From the NCBI GenBank assembly GCA_031082225.1, contig JAVHLG010000015.1, positions 18,578-67,515 on the forward strand: a stretch of DNA of 48,938 nucleotides. Reading direction: 5' to 3'. Origin of the DNA: Desulfovibrionaceae bacterium. GTDB lineage: Bacteria > Desulfobacterota > Desulfovibrionia > Desulfovibrionales > Desulfovibrionaceae. The position numbers and the translations under genes are program-made. The notes under the pieces were generated by a model. It was not told the DNA's origin, did not search any database, and saw nothing but the letters and a program-made list of their open reading frames with translations. Below are positions 1 to 7,477 of the stretch, in pieces (the stretch's first letter is position 1; each line of letters starts with the position of its first letter).

Positions 1-136
1 GAAATAAAACCGCCCTGGCCCATTCCCCTTCCCGGCAGGCTGTATTATCTGCATCGGATGGAAGAAACCGTTCCCGCGCCGAGGCGTCCGAAAAGGGGCG
101 TATCCGGGGCCGGGTCAAGCGAACAAGGAGCGCCCT

Positions 137-985
137 ATGTGGGAATATACCGACACGGTTCGGGACCATTTCTTAAACCCCAGAAACGCCGGGACCATGG
201 ACGACGCCGATGCCGTGGGCGAGGTGGGCAGCCTGGCCTGCGGCGACGCCCTGAAGCTTTTTCTCAAGATTAACGACGCTGGCGTCATCACCGACGCCAC
301 GTTTCAGACCTTCGGCTGCGCCAGCGCCATCGCCTCCAGCTCCGTCCTGACCGAGATGCTCAAGGGCAAGACCCTCGACGAGGCCAAAAAGATCACCAAC
401 AAGGACATCGCCAACGCCCTGGGCGGTCTTCCCAAGGAGAAGATGCACTGTTCGGTCATGGGCCAGGAGGCCCTGGACGCGGCACTCAAAAATTTTGCGG
501 GCGAGGCCGCCCCGGCCCACGAGCCCGAGGGCGAGTTGGTATGCAAATGCTTCGGGGTCACGGACGTGCAGATTCGCCGGGCCATCCGGGAAAACGGCCT
601 GACCACCCTTGAGGAGGTCACGGACTTCACCAAGGCCGGGGGCGGCTGCGGCGACTGTCATGAGCGCATCGGCCAGATCCTGGCCGAGGAGCTTTCCGGG
701 GTGGTGGCCGCGCCCAAGGCTCCCGGGGACGGCGCGCCAAAGCCCCTGACCAACCTGGAGCGCATGCGCCTGGTGACCAAGGTCATCGACGAGGAGATCC
801 GCCCGGCGCTCAAAAACGACGGCGGCGATCTGGAGCTTGTGGACATCGACGGCCGCGTGGTTCTCGTGTCGCTTCGCGGGGCCTGCGTGGGCTGTCCGTC
901 AAGCAAGCTGACCCTGGCCGATTTCGTGGAGAAGCGGCTTCGGGAAACCGTGGACCCGGAGATCACCGTCAAGGAGGCGCGCTGA
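137..985 (+). CDS. nifU: NifU, Fe-S cluster assembly scaffold (three-domain)
   Basis: NifU assembles Fe-S clusters on a scaffold and passes them to apo-proteins. The 282 residues show all three classical domains. An IscU-like N-terminal scaffold carries Cys35, Cys61 and Cys105. A central Bfd-like [2Fe-2S] domain carries the four cysteines 136, 138, 171 and 174. The C-terminal NifU domain carries the CxxC pair 250/253. The start follows AAGGAG at 125-130. The stop overlaps the nifS start by one base, so the pair is translationally coupled. No nitrogenase gene is nearby, so in this anaerobe it probably acts as the general Fe-S assembly system. That role is inferred from context and from the known use of NifU/NifS in bacteria lacking ISC. 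Confidence 0.95.
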   Translation: MWEYTDTVRDHFLNPRNAGTMDDADAVGEVGSLACGDALKLFLKINDAGVITDATFQTFGCASAIASSSVLTEMLKGKTLDEAKKITNKDIANALGGLPKEKMHCSVMGQEALDAALKNFAGEAAPAHEPEGELVCKCFGVTDVQIRRAIRENGLTTLEEVTDFTKAGGGCGDCHERIGQILAEELSGVVAAPKAPGDGAPKPLTNLERMRLVTKVIDEEIRPALKNDGGDLELVDIDGRVVLVSLRGACVGCPSSKLTLADFVEKRLRETVDPEITVKEAR

Positions 986-2169
986 TGCAGCCCATCTATC
1001 TGGACAACAACGCCACCACGCGGGTCGCGCCCGAGGTGCTGGACGAAATGCTCCCCGTGCTGCGCGACCACTACGGCAACCCCTCCAGCATGCATTCCTT
1101 CGGCGGGTCGGTGGGCGCGCTGGTGAAAAAGGCCAGGGCGCGCACGGCGCAGGCCCTTGGGTGCCGTCCGGAGGAGATCATCTTCACCTCCTGCGGCAGC
1201 GAGGGCGACAACACGGCCATCCTGTCGGCCCTTCGCGCCAACCCCGAAAAACGGCACATGGTCACCACGCGGGTGGAGCATCCGGCGGTCTTAAGCCTGG
1301 CCAAGCATCTGGAAACCCGGGGCGTGGCCGTCACCTACCTGGGCGTGGACGCCGCAGGCCGTCTGGACCTGGACGAGCTGCGGGCGTCGCTTCGCAAGGA
1401 CACGGCCGTGGTGTCGATCATGTACGCCAACAACGAGACCGGCGTGGTCTTTCCCATCCCGGAGATCGCGGCCATGGTCCGGGAACGCGGCATCGCCTTC
1501 CACACCGACGCGGTGCAGGCCGTAGGCAAGATTCCCATATCGCTTCAGGACATGCCCGTGGACTATCTGGTGCTCTCGGGCCACAAGCTGCACGCCCCCA
1601 AGGGCGTGGGCGCGCTGTACGTGCGCCGGGGCACGCCGTTTCGGCCGTTTCTCATCGGCGGGCACCAGGAGCGCGGCCGCCGGGCGGGCACCGAGAACAC
1701 CCCGGGCATCGTGGCCCTGGGCCGGGCCATGGAGCTGGCCGTGGCCGGGATAAAGGACGAGAACACGAGGGTCAAGGCCCTGCGCGACCGCCTGGAGCGG
1801 GGTCTTGTGGCCGCCATCCCGGACAGCATCATCAACGGCGACCCGGAAAACCGCCTGCCCAACACCACCAGCATCGCCTTCAAATACGTGGAGGGCGAGG
1901 CCATCCTGCTTCTTTTGGACACGTTCGGCATCTGCGCCAGTTCCGGCTCGGCCTGCACCTCCGGGAGCCTTGAGCCGTCGCACGTGCTGCGGGCCATGGG
2001 CGTGCCGTTCACCTTCGCCCACGGCTCCATCCGCTTCAGCCTGTCGCGCTATACGACCGATGCGGAAGTGGATACGGTGCTCACGGAGATGCCCGGGGTC
2101 ATCGAGCGGTTGCGCAAAATGTCCCCGTTTTCGGCCGCAACCGACGAAAAGCCGTCCTGCACCTGCTGA
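985..2169 (+). CDS. nifS: NifS, cysteine desulfurase
   Basis: This PLP enzyme removes sulfur from L-cysteine as a persulfide and delivers it to NifU. The 394-residue length is normal for class-I desulfurases. His99 stacks on PLP, SGHK ends with the Schiff-base lysine at residue 201, and the catalytic cysteine is Cys324 in the SGSACTSG loop. The loop length is typical of the NifS/IscS class. The ATG overlaps the nifU stop and is preceded by AAGGAGG at 971-977. It is followed after 15 bases by cysteine synthase, so cysteine supply and sulfur mobilisation share one transcript. Confidence 0.96.
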   Translation: MQPIYLDNNATTRVAPEVLDEMLPVLRDHYGNPSSMHSFGGSVGALVKKARARTAQALGCRPEEIIFTSCGSEGDNTAILSALRANPEKRHMVTTRVEHPAVLSLAKHLETRGVAVTYLGVDAAGRLDLDELRASLRKDTAVVSIMYANNETGVVFPIPEIAAMVRERGIAFHTDAVQAVGKIPISLQDMPVDYLVLSGHKLHAPKGVGALYVRRGTPFRPFLIGGHQERGRRAGTENTPGIVALGRAMELAVAGIKDENTRVKALRDRLERGLVAAIPDSIINGDPENRLPNTTSIAFKYVEGEAILLLLDTFGICASSGSACTSGSLEPSHVLRAMGVPFTFAHGSIRFSLSRYTTDAEVDTVLTEMPGVIERLRKMSPFSAATDEKPSCTC

Positions 2170-2184
2170 ACCGGATAAAACGCC

Positions 2185-3114
2185 ATGCACATCCACGACG
2201 ACATGCTGTCCCTTATCGGCCACACCCCCCTGGTGCGCCTGAACCGCCTGGCCAGGGGCCTGCCCGCCACGGTGGTGGCCAAGATCGAGTCCCGCAACCC
2301 CGGAGGCTCGGTCAAGGACCGCATCGCCCTGAACATGGTCCTGGCCGCCGAGCGGGACGGCCGCATCGGCCCGGACACGCTCATCGTGGAGCCCACCAGC
2401 GGCAACACCGGCATCGGTCTGGCCTTTGTCTGCGCCGTCAAGGGCCTGCGCCTCGTCTTGACCATGCCCGAGAGCATGAGCCTGGAGCGGCGCATGCTCC
2501 TTGCCGCCTACGGGGCCAGGGTGGTGCTCACCCCGGCCGCGCTTGGCATGCGCGGGGCCATCGACAAGGCGAACGAACTCGCGGCCGCCAGTCCCGGGGC
2601 CTTTGTGCCGGGGCAGTTCGACAACCCGGCCAACCCCGAGGCCCATTTCCTGACTACGGCCGAGGAGCTGTGGGCGGACACGGAAGGGAAAATCGACGTG
2701 TTCGTGGCCGGGGTGGGCACGGGCGGCACGGTCACCGGCGTGGCCCGGGCCTTGCGCGCCAAAAAGCCGGGTATCCGGGTGGTGGCCGTGGAACCGGCGG
2801 CCTCGCCGGTTTTGTCCGGCGGCTGCCCCGGGCCGCATGCCATCCAGGGCATCGGGGCCGGGTTCGTGCCCGGGAATTTCCGCCGCGACCTGGTGGACGC
2901 CGTGGTCGCCGTGGAGAACGAGGAGGCCATGGCCATGGCCCGGGCCCTGGCCCGGGACGAGGGCATGTTGTGCGGCATCTCGTCGGGGGCCAACGCCCAC
3001 GTAGCGCTTCTCGAGGCCAGACGCCCGGAGAACGCCGGGAAGCTCATCGTGTTCGTGGTCTGCGACACGGGCGAACGGTATCTGAGCACCGCGCTTTTTC
3101 GGGGGGAGGACTAG
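2185..3114 (+). CDS. cysK: Cysteine synthase (O-acetylserine sulfhydrylase)
   Basis: It converts O-acetyl-L-serine and sulfide into L-cysteine with PLP. The 309 residues match the CysK/CysM fold type II family. The PLP lysine is Lys44 in the PGGSVKDR motif, and the phosphate- and substrate-binding loop TSGNTG is at 71-76. A glycine-rich PLP phosphate loop ([10 protein letters not shown]) lies near residue 178. It stands between nifS and the serine acetyltransferase, giving serine to O-acetylserine to cysteine to cluster sulfur in one operon. CysK and CysM cannot be separated with certainty by eye; neighbouring cysE favours CysK. Confidence 0.93.
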   Translation: MHIHDDMLSLIGHTPLVRLNRLARGLPATVVAKIESRNPGGSVKDRIALNMVLAAERDGRIGPDTLIVEPTSGNTGIGLAFVCAVKGLRLVLTMPESMSLERRMLLAAYGARVVLTPAALGMRGAIDKANELAAASPGAFVPGQFDNPANPEAHFLTTAEELWADTEGKIDVFVAGVGTGGTVTGVARALRAKKPGIRVVAVEPAASPVLSGGCPGPHAIQGIGAGFVPGNFRRDLVDAVVAVENEEAMAMARALARDEGMLCGISSGANAHVALLEARRPENAGKLIVFVVCDTGERYLSTALFRGED

Positions 3115-3117
3115 GCC

Positions 3118-4110
3118 ATGCCGGATCTTTTCGCCCCGCTGGCGCGGCCGGAGGCGTCTGCGGCCATGGAGATGGCCGACCATCACGCCGGGGAGCCCGA
3201 ACCCCTGAGTCTGGAGGAGGTGGCCGAACGCCTGTGCGACCCGGCCTCGTACACGACCGTCTACCACCGGCCGCTGCACGACCAGCCCATGCCGGCGGTG
3301 AAGGTCTTGCGCGAGGTCATGGAGCGGCTGCGGGCCGTGCTGTTCCCGGGCTATTTCGGCAACTCCGACATCACCCCCGAGTCCATGCGCTTTCATGTGG
3401 GGGCCAATCTCGACGCCGTGTCCAGGCTTTTGGCCGACCAGATCCGGCGCGGCTACTGTTTTTTCTGCGACCGGGAGCAGGTGGAGGGCTGCCAGGCCTG
3501 CGAGGACCGGGCCAAGAACCTGGCCGGGCGGTTTCTGGCCGCCCTGCCGCGCATCCGCTCGTACCTGGCCGACGACGTGCAGGCCGCCTTCGAGGGCGAT
3601 CCGGCGGCCAGAAGCCCCGGGGAGACGATTTTCTGCTATCCGAGCATCACGGCCATGACCTACTACCGGGTGGCCCACGAACTGCACCACCTGGGGGTGG
3701 AACTGATCCCGCGCATCATCACCGAGATGGCCCATTCGGCCACGGGCATCGACATCCATCCCGGGGCCGAGATCGGGCGGCGGTTTTTCATCGACCACGG
3801 CACGGGCACGGTCATCGGCGAGACCTGCGTCATCGGCGACAACGTGCGCCTGTACCAGGGCGTGACGCTTGGGGCCAAAAGCTTTCCCAAGGACGCCTCG
3901 GGCAACATCATCAAGGGGATTGCGCGCCATCCCGTGGTGGAGGACGGGGTGACCATCTATTCCGGGGCCACGATTTTGGGCCGGGTGACCATCGGCCGGG
4001 GCGCGGTGGTGGGCGGCAACGTGTGGCTGACCCGCGACGTGCCTGCCGGGGCCAGGGTGCTCCAGGGCCGGGCCCGGGAAGGGGTGTTTGAATACGGGGC
4101 GGGGATTTAG
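3118..4110 (+). CDS. cysE: Serine O-acetyltransferase with an unusual four-cysteine insert
   Basis: It transfers acetyl from acetyl-CoA to serine, the first step of cysteine synthesis. The C-terminal half is the left-handed parallel beta-helix of SATs, with the D-I-H-P-G-A motif at 211-216 and the catalytic-type DHGTGTVIGET from 225. The protein is 330 residues, longer than the roughly 270 of E. coli CysE, with a longer helical N-terminal region. Cys114, 117, 125 and 128 form a C-x2-C-x7-C-x2-C pattern resembling a zinc or Fe-S knuckle, which I do not know from textbook SATs. GGAGGA overlaps the cysK stop just before the ATG, indicating tight coupling. Confidence 0.92.
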   Translation: MPDLFAPLARPEASAAMEMADHHAGEPEPLSLEEVAERLCDPASYTTVYHRPLHDQPMPAVKVLREVMERLRAVLFPGYFGNSDITPESMRFHVGANLDAVSRLLADQIRRGYCFFCDREQVEGCQACEDRAKNLAGRFLAALPRIRSYLADDVQAAFEGDPAARSPGETIFCYPSITAMTYYRVAHELHHLGVELIPRIITEMAHSATGIDIHPGAEIGRRFFIDHGTGTVIGETCVIGDNVRLYQGVTLGAKSFPKDASGNIIKGIARHPVVEDGVTIYSGATILGRVTIGRGAVVGGNVWLTRDVPAGARVLQGRAREGVFEYGAGI

Positions 4111-4408
4111 GGCCGAGCCAGAGAGAACCTGCGGGTTTTTTAGAAAAGTCTTCTTTTGGCGTGCAGGGCTTTTTTGCGGATATCGCCGTCTTGCGGCCGC
4201 CTCCTGCGCCTCTTGTCCGAAAGGGGCGGCCTGCGCCTCCAGTCCGAAAGGGGCGGCGTGCGCCTCCAGTCCGAAAGGGACGGCGTGCGCCTCTTGTCCG
4301 AAAGGGGCGACGTGCGCTTCTTGTCCGAAAGGGGCGGCGTGCGCTTCTTGTCCGAAAGGGGCGGCGTGCGCCTCCTGCCGGGCGACGACGTCCATTGACT
4401 TTGTGTGA
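4088..4408 (+). CDS. Possible Cys-rich repeat protein (CASCPKGAA units), doubtful
   Basis: This 106-codon frame starts inside the end of cysE, behind a purine-rich GGGAAGGGG stretch, and runs through the 27-bp repeat array. It encodes repeated nine-residue units of the form C-A-S-C-P-K-G-A-A; two units have Ser in place of the second Cys. There are 14 cysteines in total. There is no signal peptide and no recognisable fold. It could be a metal-binding peptide translated with the cysteine operon. Just as likely it is an accidental frame kept open by the repeat period, since other frames are also open. The N-terminal part before the repeats looks non-coding. Confidence 0.22.
   Translation: MNTGRGFRAEPERTCGFFRKVFFWRAGLFCGYRRLAAASCASCPKGAACASSPKGAACASSPKGTACASCPKGATCASCPKGAACASCPKGAACASCRATTSIDFV
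4126..4142 (+). terminator. Weak terminator-like hairpin after cysE
   Basis: AACC and GGTT flank a four-base loop and run into a T tract at 4136-4141. The stem is only four pairs, so termination, if any, is weak. The Cys-repeat frame reads through it. Confidence 0.3.
4205..4372. repeat. 27-bp tandem minisatellite, six copies plus a partial copy
   Basis: Six consecutive 27-bp units begin at 4205, 4232, 4259, 4286, 4313 and 4340, each with the core GTCCGAAAGG flanked by TGCGCYTC and GGCG. A partial seventh unit fades into GCCGGGCGACG. Units differ at only a few positions and the last two are identical, which suggests recent slippage. The period is a multiple of three, so several frames stay open on both strands across the array. 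It follows the cysteine operon and precedes a toxin-antitoxin pair. Confidence 0.95.
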
Positions 4409-4481
4409 AATCATGCAGATAAAAAGACTGCTTTTGAACATTTGACAGTTGCGGCACACCACGTGATGGAGGTTGGAAGCG

Positions 4482-4760
4482 ATGCGCGAGACCGTCGACC
4501 CTCGGACCAGGACGATAACCGTCCGGGTGACGCCTGAGGAATACAAGCGGGTCGTGCTGCTCAAGCTGGAAACCCGGCGCAAGATTCGTGAAATCGTCAT
4601 GGACGCCGTGAACGAGCAGTGGGCGAGGATCAATCCCGAGGACGTCCTTTCGGCCCAGGAAGAAAGGCGGATGGCCGAGGCCCTGGCCGAATACCGGTCC
4701 GGGCAGGGGCAGTCCGTGGACGACGTGCGGCGGGAACTTCTCGCAGACCGCGATGAATGA
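4482..4760 (+). CDS. Antitoxin of a RelE/ParE-type toxin-antitoxin pair
   Basis: A small charged protein of 92 residues that begins MRETVDPRTRTITVRVTP and continues with a predicted helix and an acidic C-terminal tail. Its size, position directly before a RelE/ParE-like toxin and overlapping reading frame indicate an antitoxin, probably ribbon-helix-helix-like at the N-terminus. ATG 4482 is chosen because GGAGG lies at 4468-4472, nine bases upstream. A TTG at 4473 would sit against the ribosome site. No sequence family is recognised with confidence. Confidence 0.6.
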   Translation: MRETVDPRTRTITVRVTPEEYKRVVLLKLETRRKIREIVMDAVNEQWARINPEDVLSAQEERRMAEALAEYRSGQGQSVDDVRRELLADRDE

Positions 4761-5025
4761 GGCCCCCGCCGACTGGTCGGTCATCATCCAGGAGAAGGAA
4801 AAACGCTACCTGTCCAGGCTGCCGCGAAAGGAAAGGGAACGGCTCCTGGACGCGATGCTGGCCATGAAGGCGGACCCGTTCGCCGGGGATGTGGCCCGGC
4901 TCAAGGGAAATCTTGAGGGATGGCGGCTGCGGGTCGGCCGATGGCGCGTCCTTTTCATGGTGGACCATGAGAAAAAGGCCGTGCTCATCGCAGGTCTTGG
5001 GCCGCGTGGGGATATATACAAATAA
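4753..5025 (+). CDS. RelE/ParE-family toxin
   Basis: This 90-residue protein has the layout of the RelE/ParE fold. Two N-terminal helices contain the RLPRKERERLL stretch. They are followed by the family phrase LKGNLEGWRLRVGRWRVLF and a C-terminal strand ending in GPRGDIYK. RelE members cleave ribosome-bound mRNA and ParE members poison gyrase; the sequence does not decide between them. It overlaps the antitoxin by eight bases, the normal antitoxin-first arrangement. Arg and Lys residues that could act in catalysis are present in the WRLRVGRWR segment. Confidence 0.8.
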   Translation: MNEAPADWSVIIQEKEKRYLSRLPRKERERLLDAMLAMKADPFAGDVARLKGNLEGWRLRVGRWRVLFMVDHEKKAVLIAGLGPRGDIYK

Positions 5026-5166
5026 ATTGTGGACGATGCCTGGGGACAAAAGCCCTTTTCGTTCCGCCTCTGACCGCAGGCCTTCAGAAGCGAAGCCGGG
5101 GTTGGGGACTTGTATCGGATGAGATGACGTGGATGGTTGTGTGGAAAGGCCACGTGCTGCAAGAAA

Positions 5167-5199
5167 AACGGCCGCCCGGATCAATTCCGGGCGGCCGTT
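5167..5199 (-). terminator. Strong intrinsic terminator of the first FecR gene
   Basis: A 13-bp perfect stem (AACGGCCGCCCGG at 5167-5179 pairing with 5187-5199) closes a seven-base loop. Read on the minus strand it is followed by TTTTTCTTG, the classical intrinsic terminator form. It lies 30 bases after the FecR stop. The plus-strand toxin gene converges on it, so it may act in both directions. Confidence 0.88.
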
Positions 5200-5228
5200 C
5201 GTCATTTCCAGGCGAAAGCTCGGCGCCG

Positions 5229-6086
5229 CTATCCGCTGCACCCGCCACCGCTGTTGCCGCCGTTGTTGTTCGATCCCGGCGTATCGCCCAGGGTGTTTTT
5301 GAAGGCCCCCGGAACCTTGGCCGAACGGCTGATCGGTGCGGCCTTGACCGCCGTCGTCAGGGCGTCGGGCATGGGACCGGCTTCGGACGAACCGCGCTCG
5401 CGGCTGACGGTCACGCCCTGCCCCACGGCCATCTCCACCGTCTTGCCCATTTTGTCCGTGAAGGCCAGGGGCCGCTTGTTCCAGCCGTTTATGTGGCCAT
5501 GGGCCTCGGTCGAGGTGGCCTCCAGCGCGGCCTGGCGCAGGGCGGCCAGGATGCCCGCCGCGTTTGCCCCGGGGGCGAAGGCCTCGGCCAGGGCGGCCCC
5601 GTAGGGCTTGCCGTTGACCGTGGCCGGGGCCTGCACCAGGGAGCCCAATTCCGTGCCCCGGATGCCGATGGCCCCAAGGGGCGTGTCCACGGAAAACGCC
5701 GCCGGGTTGCGATCCGAAATGATCCCGGTCACGGCCCGGAACACCCCGGGGCCGTAGGTGAACTTCATTTTGTTGGTGAACGTCTTGTCCCGGCCCCATT
5801 CGTTGATGAACTCGTCCACGGCGCACAGGCTCTCGGGGCCCATGGCCAGGATGCTGCCGTCGGAGAACATGATCTGCAGCGACGAATCGGCCTTGGTGGC
5901 CAGAGTGTCGCCCGGATGCACGCCATCCTTGGCGCCCAGGGGCAGGGATTTCCCGTCCCGGACGGCCAGGGCCTGGCCCTTGGCCTCCTGGACGTAGCCG
6001 ACGGGTTTGTCCGATCCTGCGGCCAGGGCCTGGAAGGCCAGCAGGCTGAACACGATTACAGCAAAGAAAAGAAATTTCGTTTTCAT
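5229..6086 (-). CDS. Exported FecR-domain protein, copy 1
   Basis: A 285-residue protein with a Sec signal peptide (about residues 1-22, ending AFQALA). A FecR-type periplasmic beta domain follows, recognisable from QEAKGQALAVRDGKSLPLG, GDTLATKADSSLQIMFSDGS and SVDTPLGAIGIRGTE. The tail after about residue 265 is Asn/Gly-rich and ends in GGGCSG. Unlike iron-signalling FecR it lacks the cytoplasmic anti-sigma region and transmembrane helix, and no ECF sigma factor or TonB receptor is adjacent. It is therefore a FecR-fold exported protein of unknown job, possibly envelope-associated. Start ATG 6086 is preceded by GGAGG. It is a close duplicate of the next gene. Confidence 0.88.
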   Translation of the reverse strand: MKTKFLFFAVIVFSLLAFQALAAGSDKPVGYVQEAKGQALAVRDGKSLPLGAKDGVHPGDTLATKADSSLQIMFSDGSILAMGPESLCAVDEFINEWGRDKTFTNKMKFTYGPGVFRAVTGIISDRNPAAFSVDTPLGAIGIRGTELGSLVQAPATVNGKPYGAALAEAFAPGANAAGILAALRQAALEATSTEAHGHINGWNKRPLAFTDKMGKTVEMAVGQGVTVSRERGSSEAGPMPDALTTAVKAAPISRSAKVPGAFKNTLGDTPGSNNNGGNSGGGCSG

Positions 6087-6181
6087 GTGAAGTCCTCCAT
6101 CGTGCATAGGGGGCATATAAAAGACCTTCAGGGGCGGTGCCTTCGTCATGCGGGCCGGGGCAACCGGCTCATGGTTTCCGT

Positions 6182-6209
6182 TTGGTACAATGTCCGGGCG
6201 TGATGTCAA
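6182..6209 (-). promoter_or_regulatory. Candidate promoter of FecR copy 1, duplicated
   Basis: On the minus strand TTGACA (6204-6209) is followed after 16 bases by TACCAA. The segment ACATTGTACCA is conserved, with the same spacing, upstream of FecR copy 2. It predicts a leader of about 90 nt. Confidence 0.5.
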
Positions 6210-6265
6210 CAGGGTTGTTTCCTGGGAACGATGCCGGACACCTGGGGAATGAAAGCGGTGCGCCG

Positions 6266-7177
6266 TTACCGGGTGCCTCCGGTGTTGCTGTTGCCGCCGT
6301 TGTGGCCTCCGGAGCCCGACCTTCCGGTGGTGCGGTCGGTACTGCCGGTGTTGCTGTTGCTGGAGCCCGGGGTGTCGCCCAGGGTGTTTTTGAAGGCCCC
6401 CGGAACCTTGGCCGAACGGCTGATCGGCGCAGCCTTGACCGCCGTCGTCAGGGCGTCGGGCAGGGGACCGGCCCCGGACGAACCACGTTCCCGGGTGACG
6501 CTTACGCCCTGCCCCACGGCCATCTCCACCGTCCTGCCCATCTTGTCCGTGAAGGCCAGGGGCCGCTTGTTCCAGCCGTTTATGTGGCCATGGGCCTCGG
6601 CCGGGGTGGCCTCCAGCGCGGCCTGGCGCAGGGCGGCCAGGATGCCCGCCGCATTCGCCCCGGGGGCGAAGGCCTCGGCCAGGGCGGCCCCGTAGGGCTT
6701 GCCGTTGACCGTGGCCGGGGCCTGCACCAGGGAGCCCAGTTCCGTGCCCCGGATGCCGATGGCCCCAAGGGGCGTGTCCACGGAAAAGGCATGCGGATTG
6801 CGGTCCGAGATGGCCCCGGTCACGGCCCGGAACACGCCGGGGCCGTAGGAGAACTTCATTTTGTTGGTGAACGTCTTGTCCTGGCCCCATTCGTTGACGA
6901 ATTCGTCCACAGCAAAAATGCTCTCCGGGCCCATGGCCAGGACGGCGCCGTCGGCGAACATGATCTGCAGGGACGATTTGGTCAGGGTGGCCAGGCTGTC
7001 GCCGGAAAAGACCGGGGCCTTGGCCGCAAGTTCCCGGGACTGTCCGGCCCGCACGGCCAGGGCCTGGCCCTTGGTCTCCTGGACGTACCCGGCGGGCTTG
7101 TCCGATCCTGCGGCCAGGGCCGAGGCGGCAGCCAGACACAGAATGATGGTCATCCATACAAGTGGTTGGCGTTTCAT
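6266..7177 (-). CDS. Exported FecR-domain protein, copy 2
   Basis: A 303-residue paralogue of the downstream gene, with a signal peptide (MKRQPLVWMTIILCLAAASA). The body is nearly identical, with shared blocks such as SLQIMFADG, NKMKFSYGPGVFRAVTG and the SVDTPLGAIGIRGTE core. The two proteins diverge mainly in the first 60 residues and in the tail, which here is a longer Ser/Asn/Gly/Thr-rich linker. Such low-complexity tails often tether a domain to, or extend it from, the cell surface. No anti-sigma domain is present. The start has only a weak purine stretch (GAGGGGCTC) upstream. Tandem duplication, including the promoter, is evident. Confidence 0.87.
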   Translation of the reverse strand: MKRQPLVWMTIILCLAAASALAAGSDKPAGYVQETKGQALAVRAGQSRELAAKAPVFSGDSLATLTKSSLQIMFADGAVLAMGPESIFAVDEFVNEWGQDKTFTNKMKFSYGPGVFRAVTGAISDRNPHAFSVDTPLGAIGIRGTELGSLVQAPATVNGKPYGAALAEAFAPGANAAGILAALRQAALEATPAEAHGHINGWNKRPLAFTDKMGRTVEMAVGQGVSVTRERGSSGAGPLPDALTTAVKAAPISRSAKVPGAFKNTLGDTPGSSNSNTGSTDRTTGRSGSGGHNGGNSNTGGTR

Positions 7178-7275
7178 GCGAGAGCCCCTCCAATGTATGC
7201 AAAACAAATGCAATGCACGGGTTTCCGGCGCTTCTGCCCGGGAATCTGTCCCCCACAATGGACGTCTCTGTCTCT

Positions 7276-7303
7276 GTGGTACAATGTTCGTGAAAGAAGT
7301 CAA
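7276..7303 (-). promoter_or_regulatory. Candidate promoter of FecR copy 2
   Basis: On the minus strand TTGACT (7298-7303) and, 16 bases on, TACCAC. ACATTGTACCA lies exactly ten bases after the TTGAC block, as in copy 1. The leader would be about 92 nt. Confidence 0.5.
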
Positions 7304-7477
7304 CATGCCGTATCTACGTTTCCGCGTCGATGCAGGCCCGGGTTGTGTGCTGGACCGAAAAACGGCAAGGGAAACGACGGCATGGGCCGCCAGACGGCAG
7401 AACCGGTCCCGTGACCGGGGCGGACAGCCTGGGCAGGCGCGATGTGGCGTTCGCAACATGCGCCTAGCGGGCCGGAC

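Noticed and set aside
137-2169. nifUS as evidence of nitrogen fixation
   Set aside because: No nifHDK or other nif gene in the window; NifU/NifS serve general Fe-S assembly in many anaerobes.
4205-4372. Possible CRISPR array
   Set aside because: The 27-bp units are contiguous, with no variable spacers, so it is a minisatellite.
1291-4395. Minus-strand frame of about 1,000 codons opposite nifS-cysK-cysE
   Set aside because: Shadow of well-identified plus-strand genes and the 27-bp repeat; no recognisable domain.
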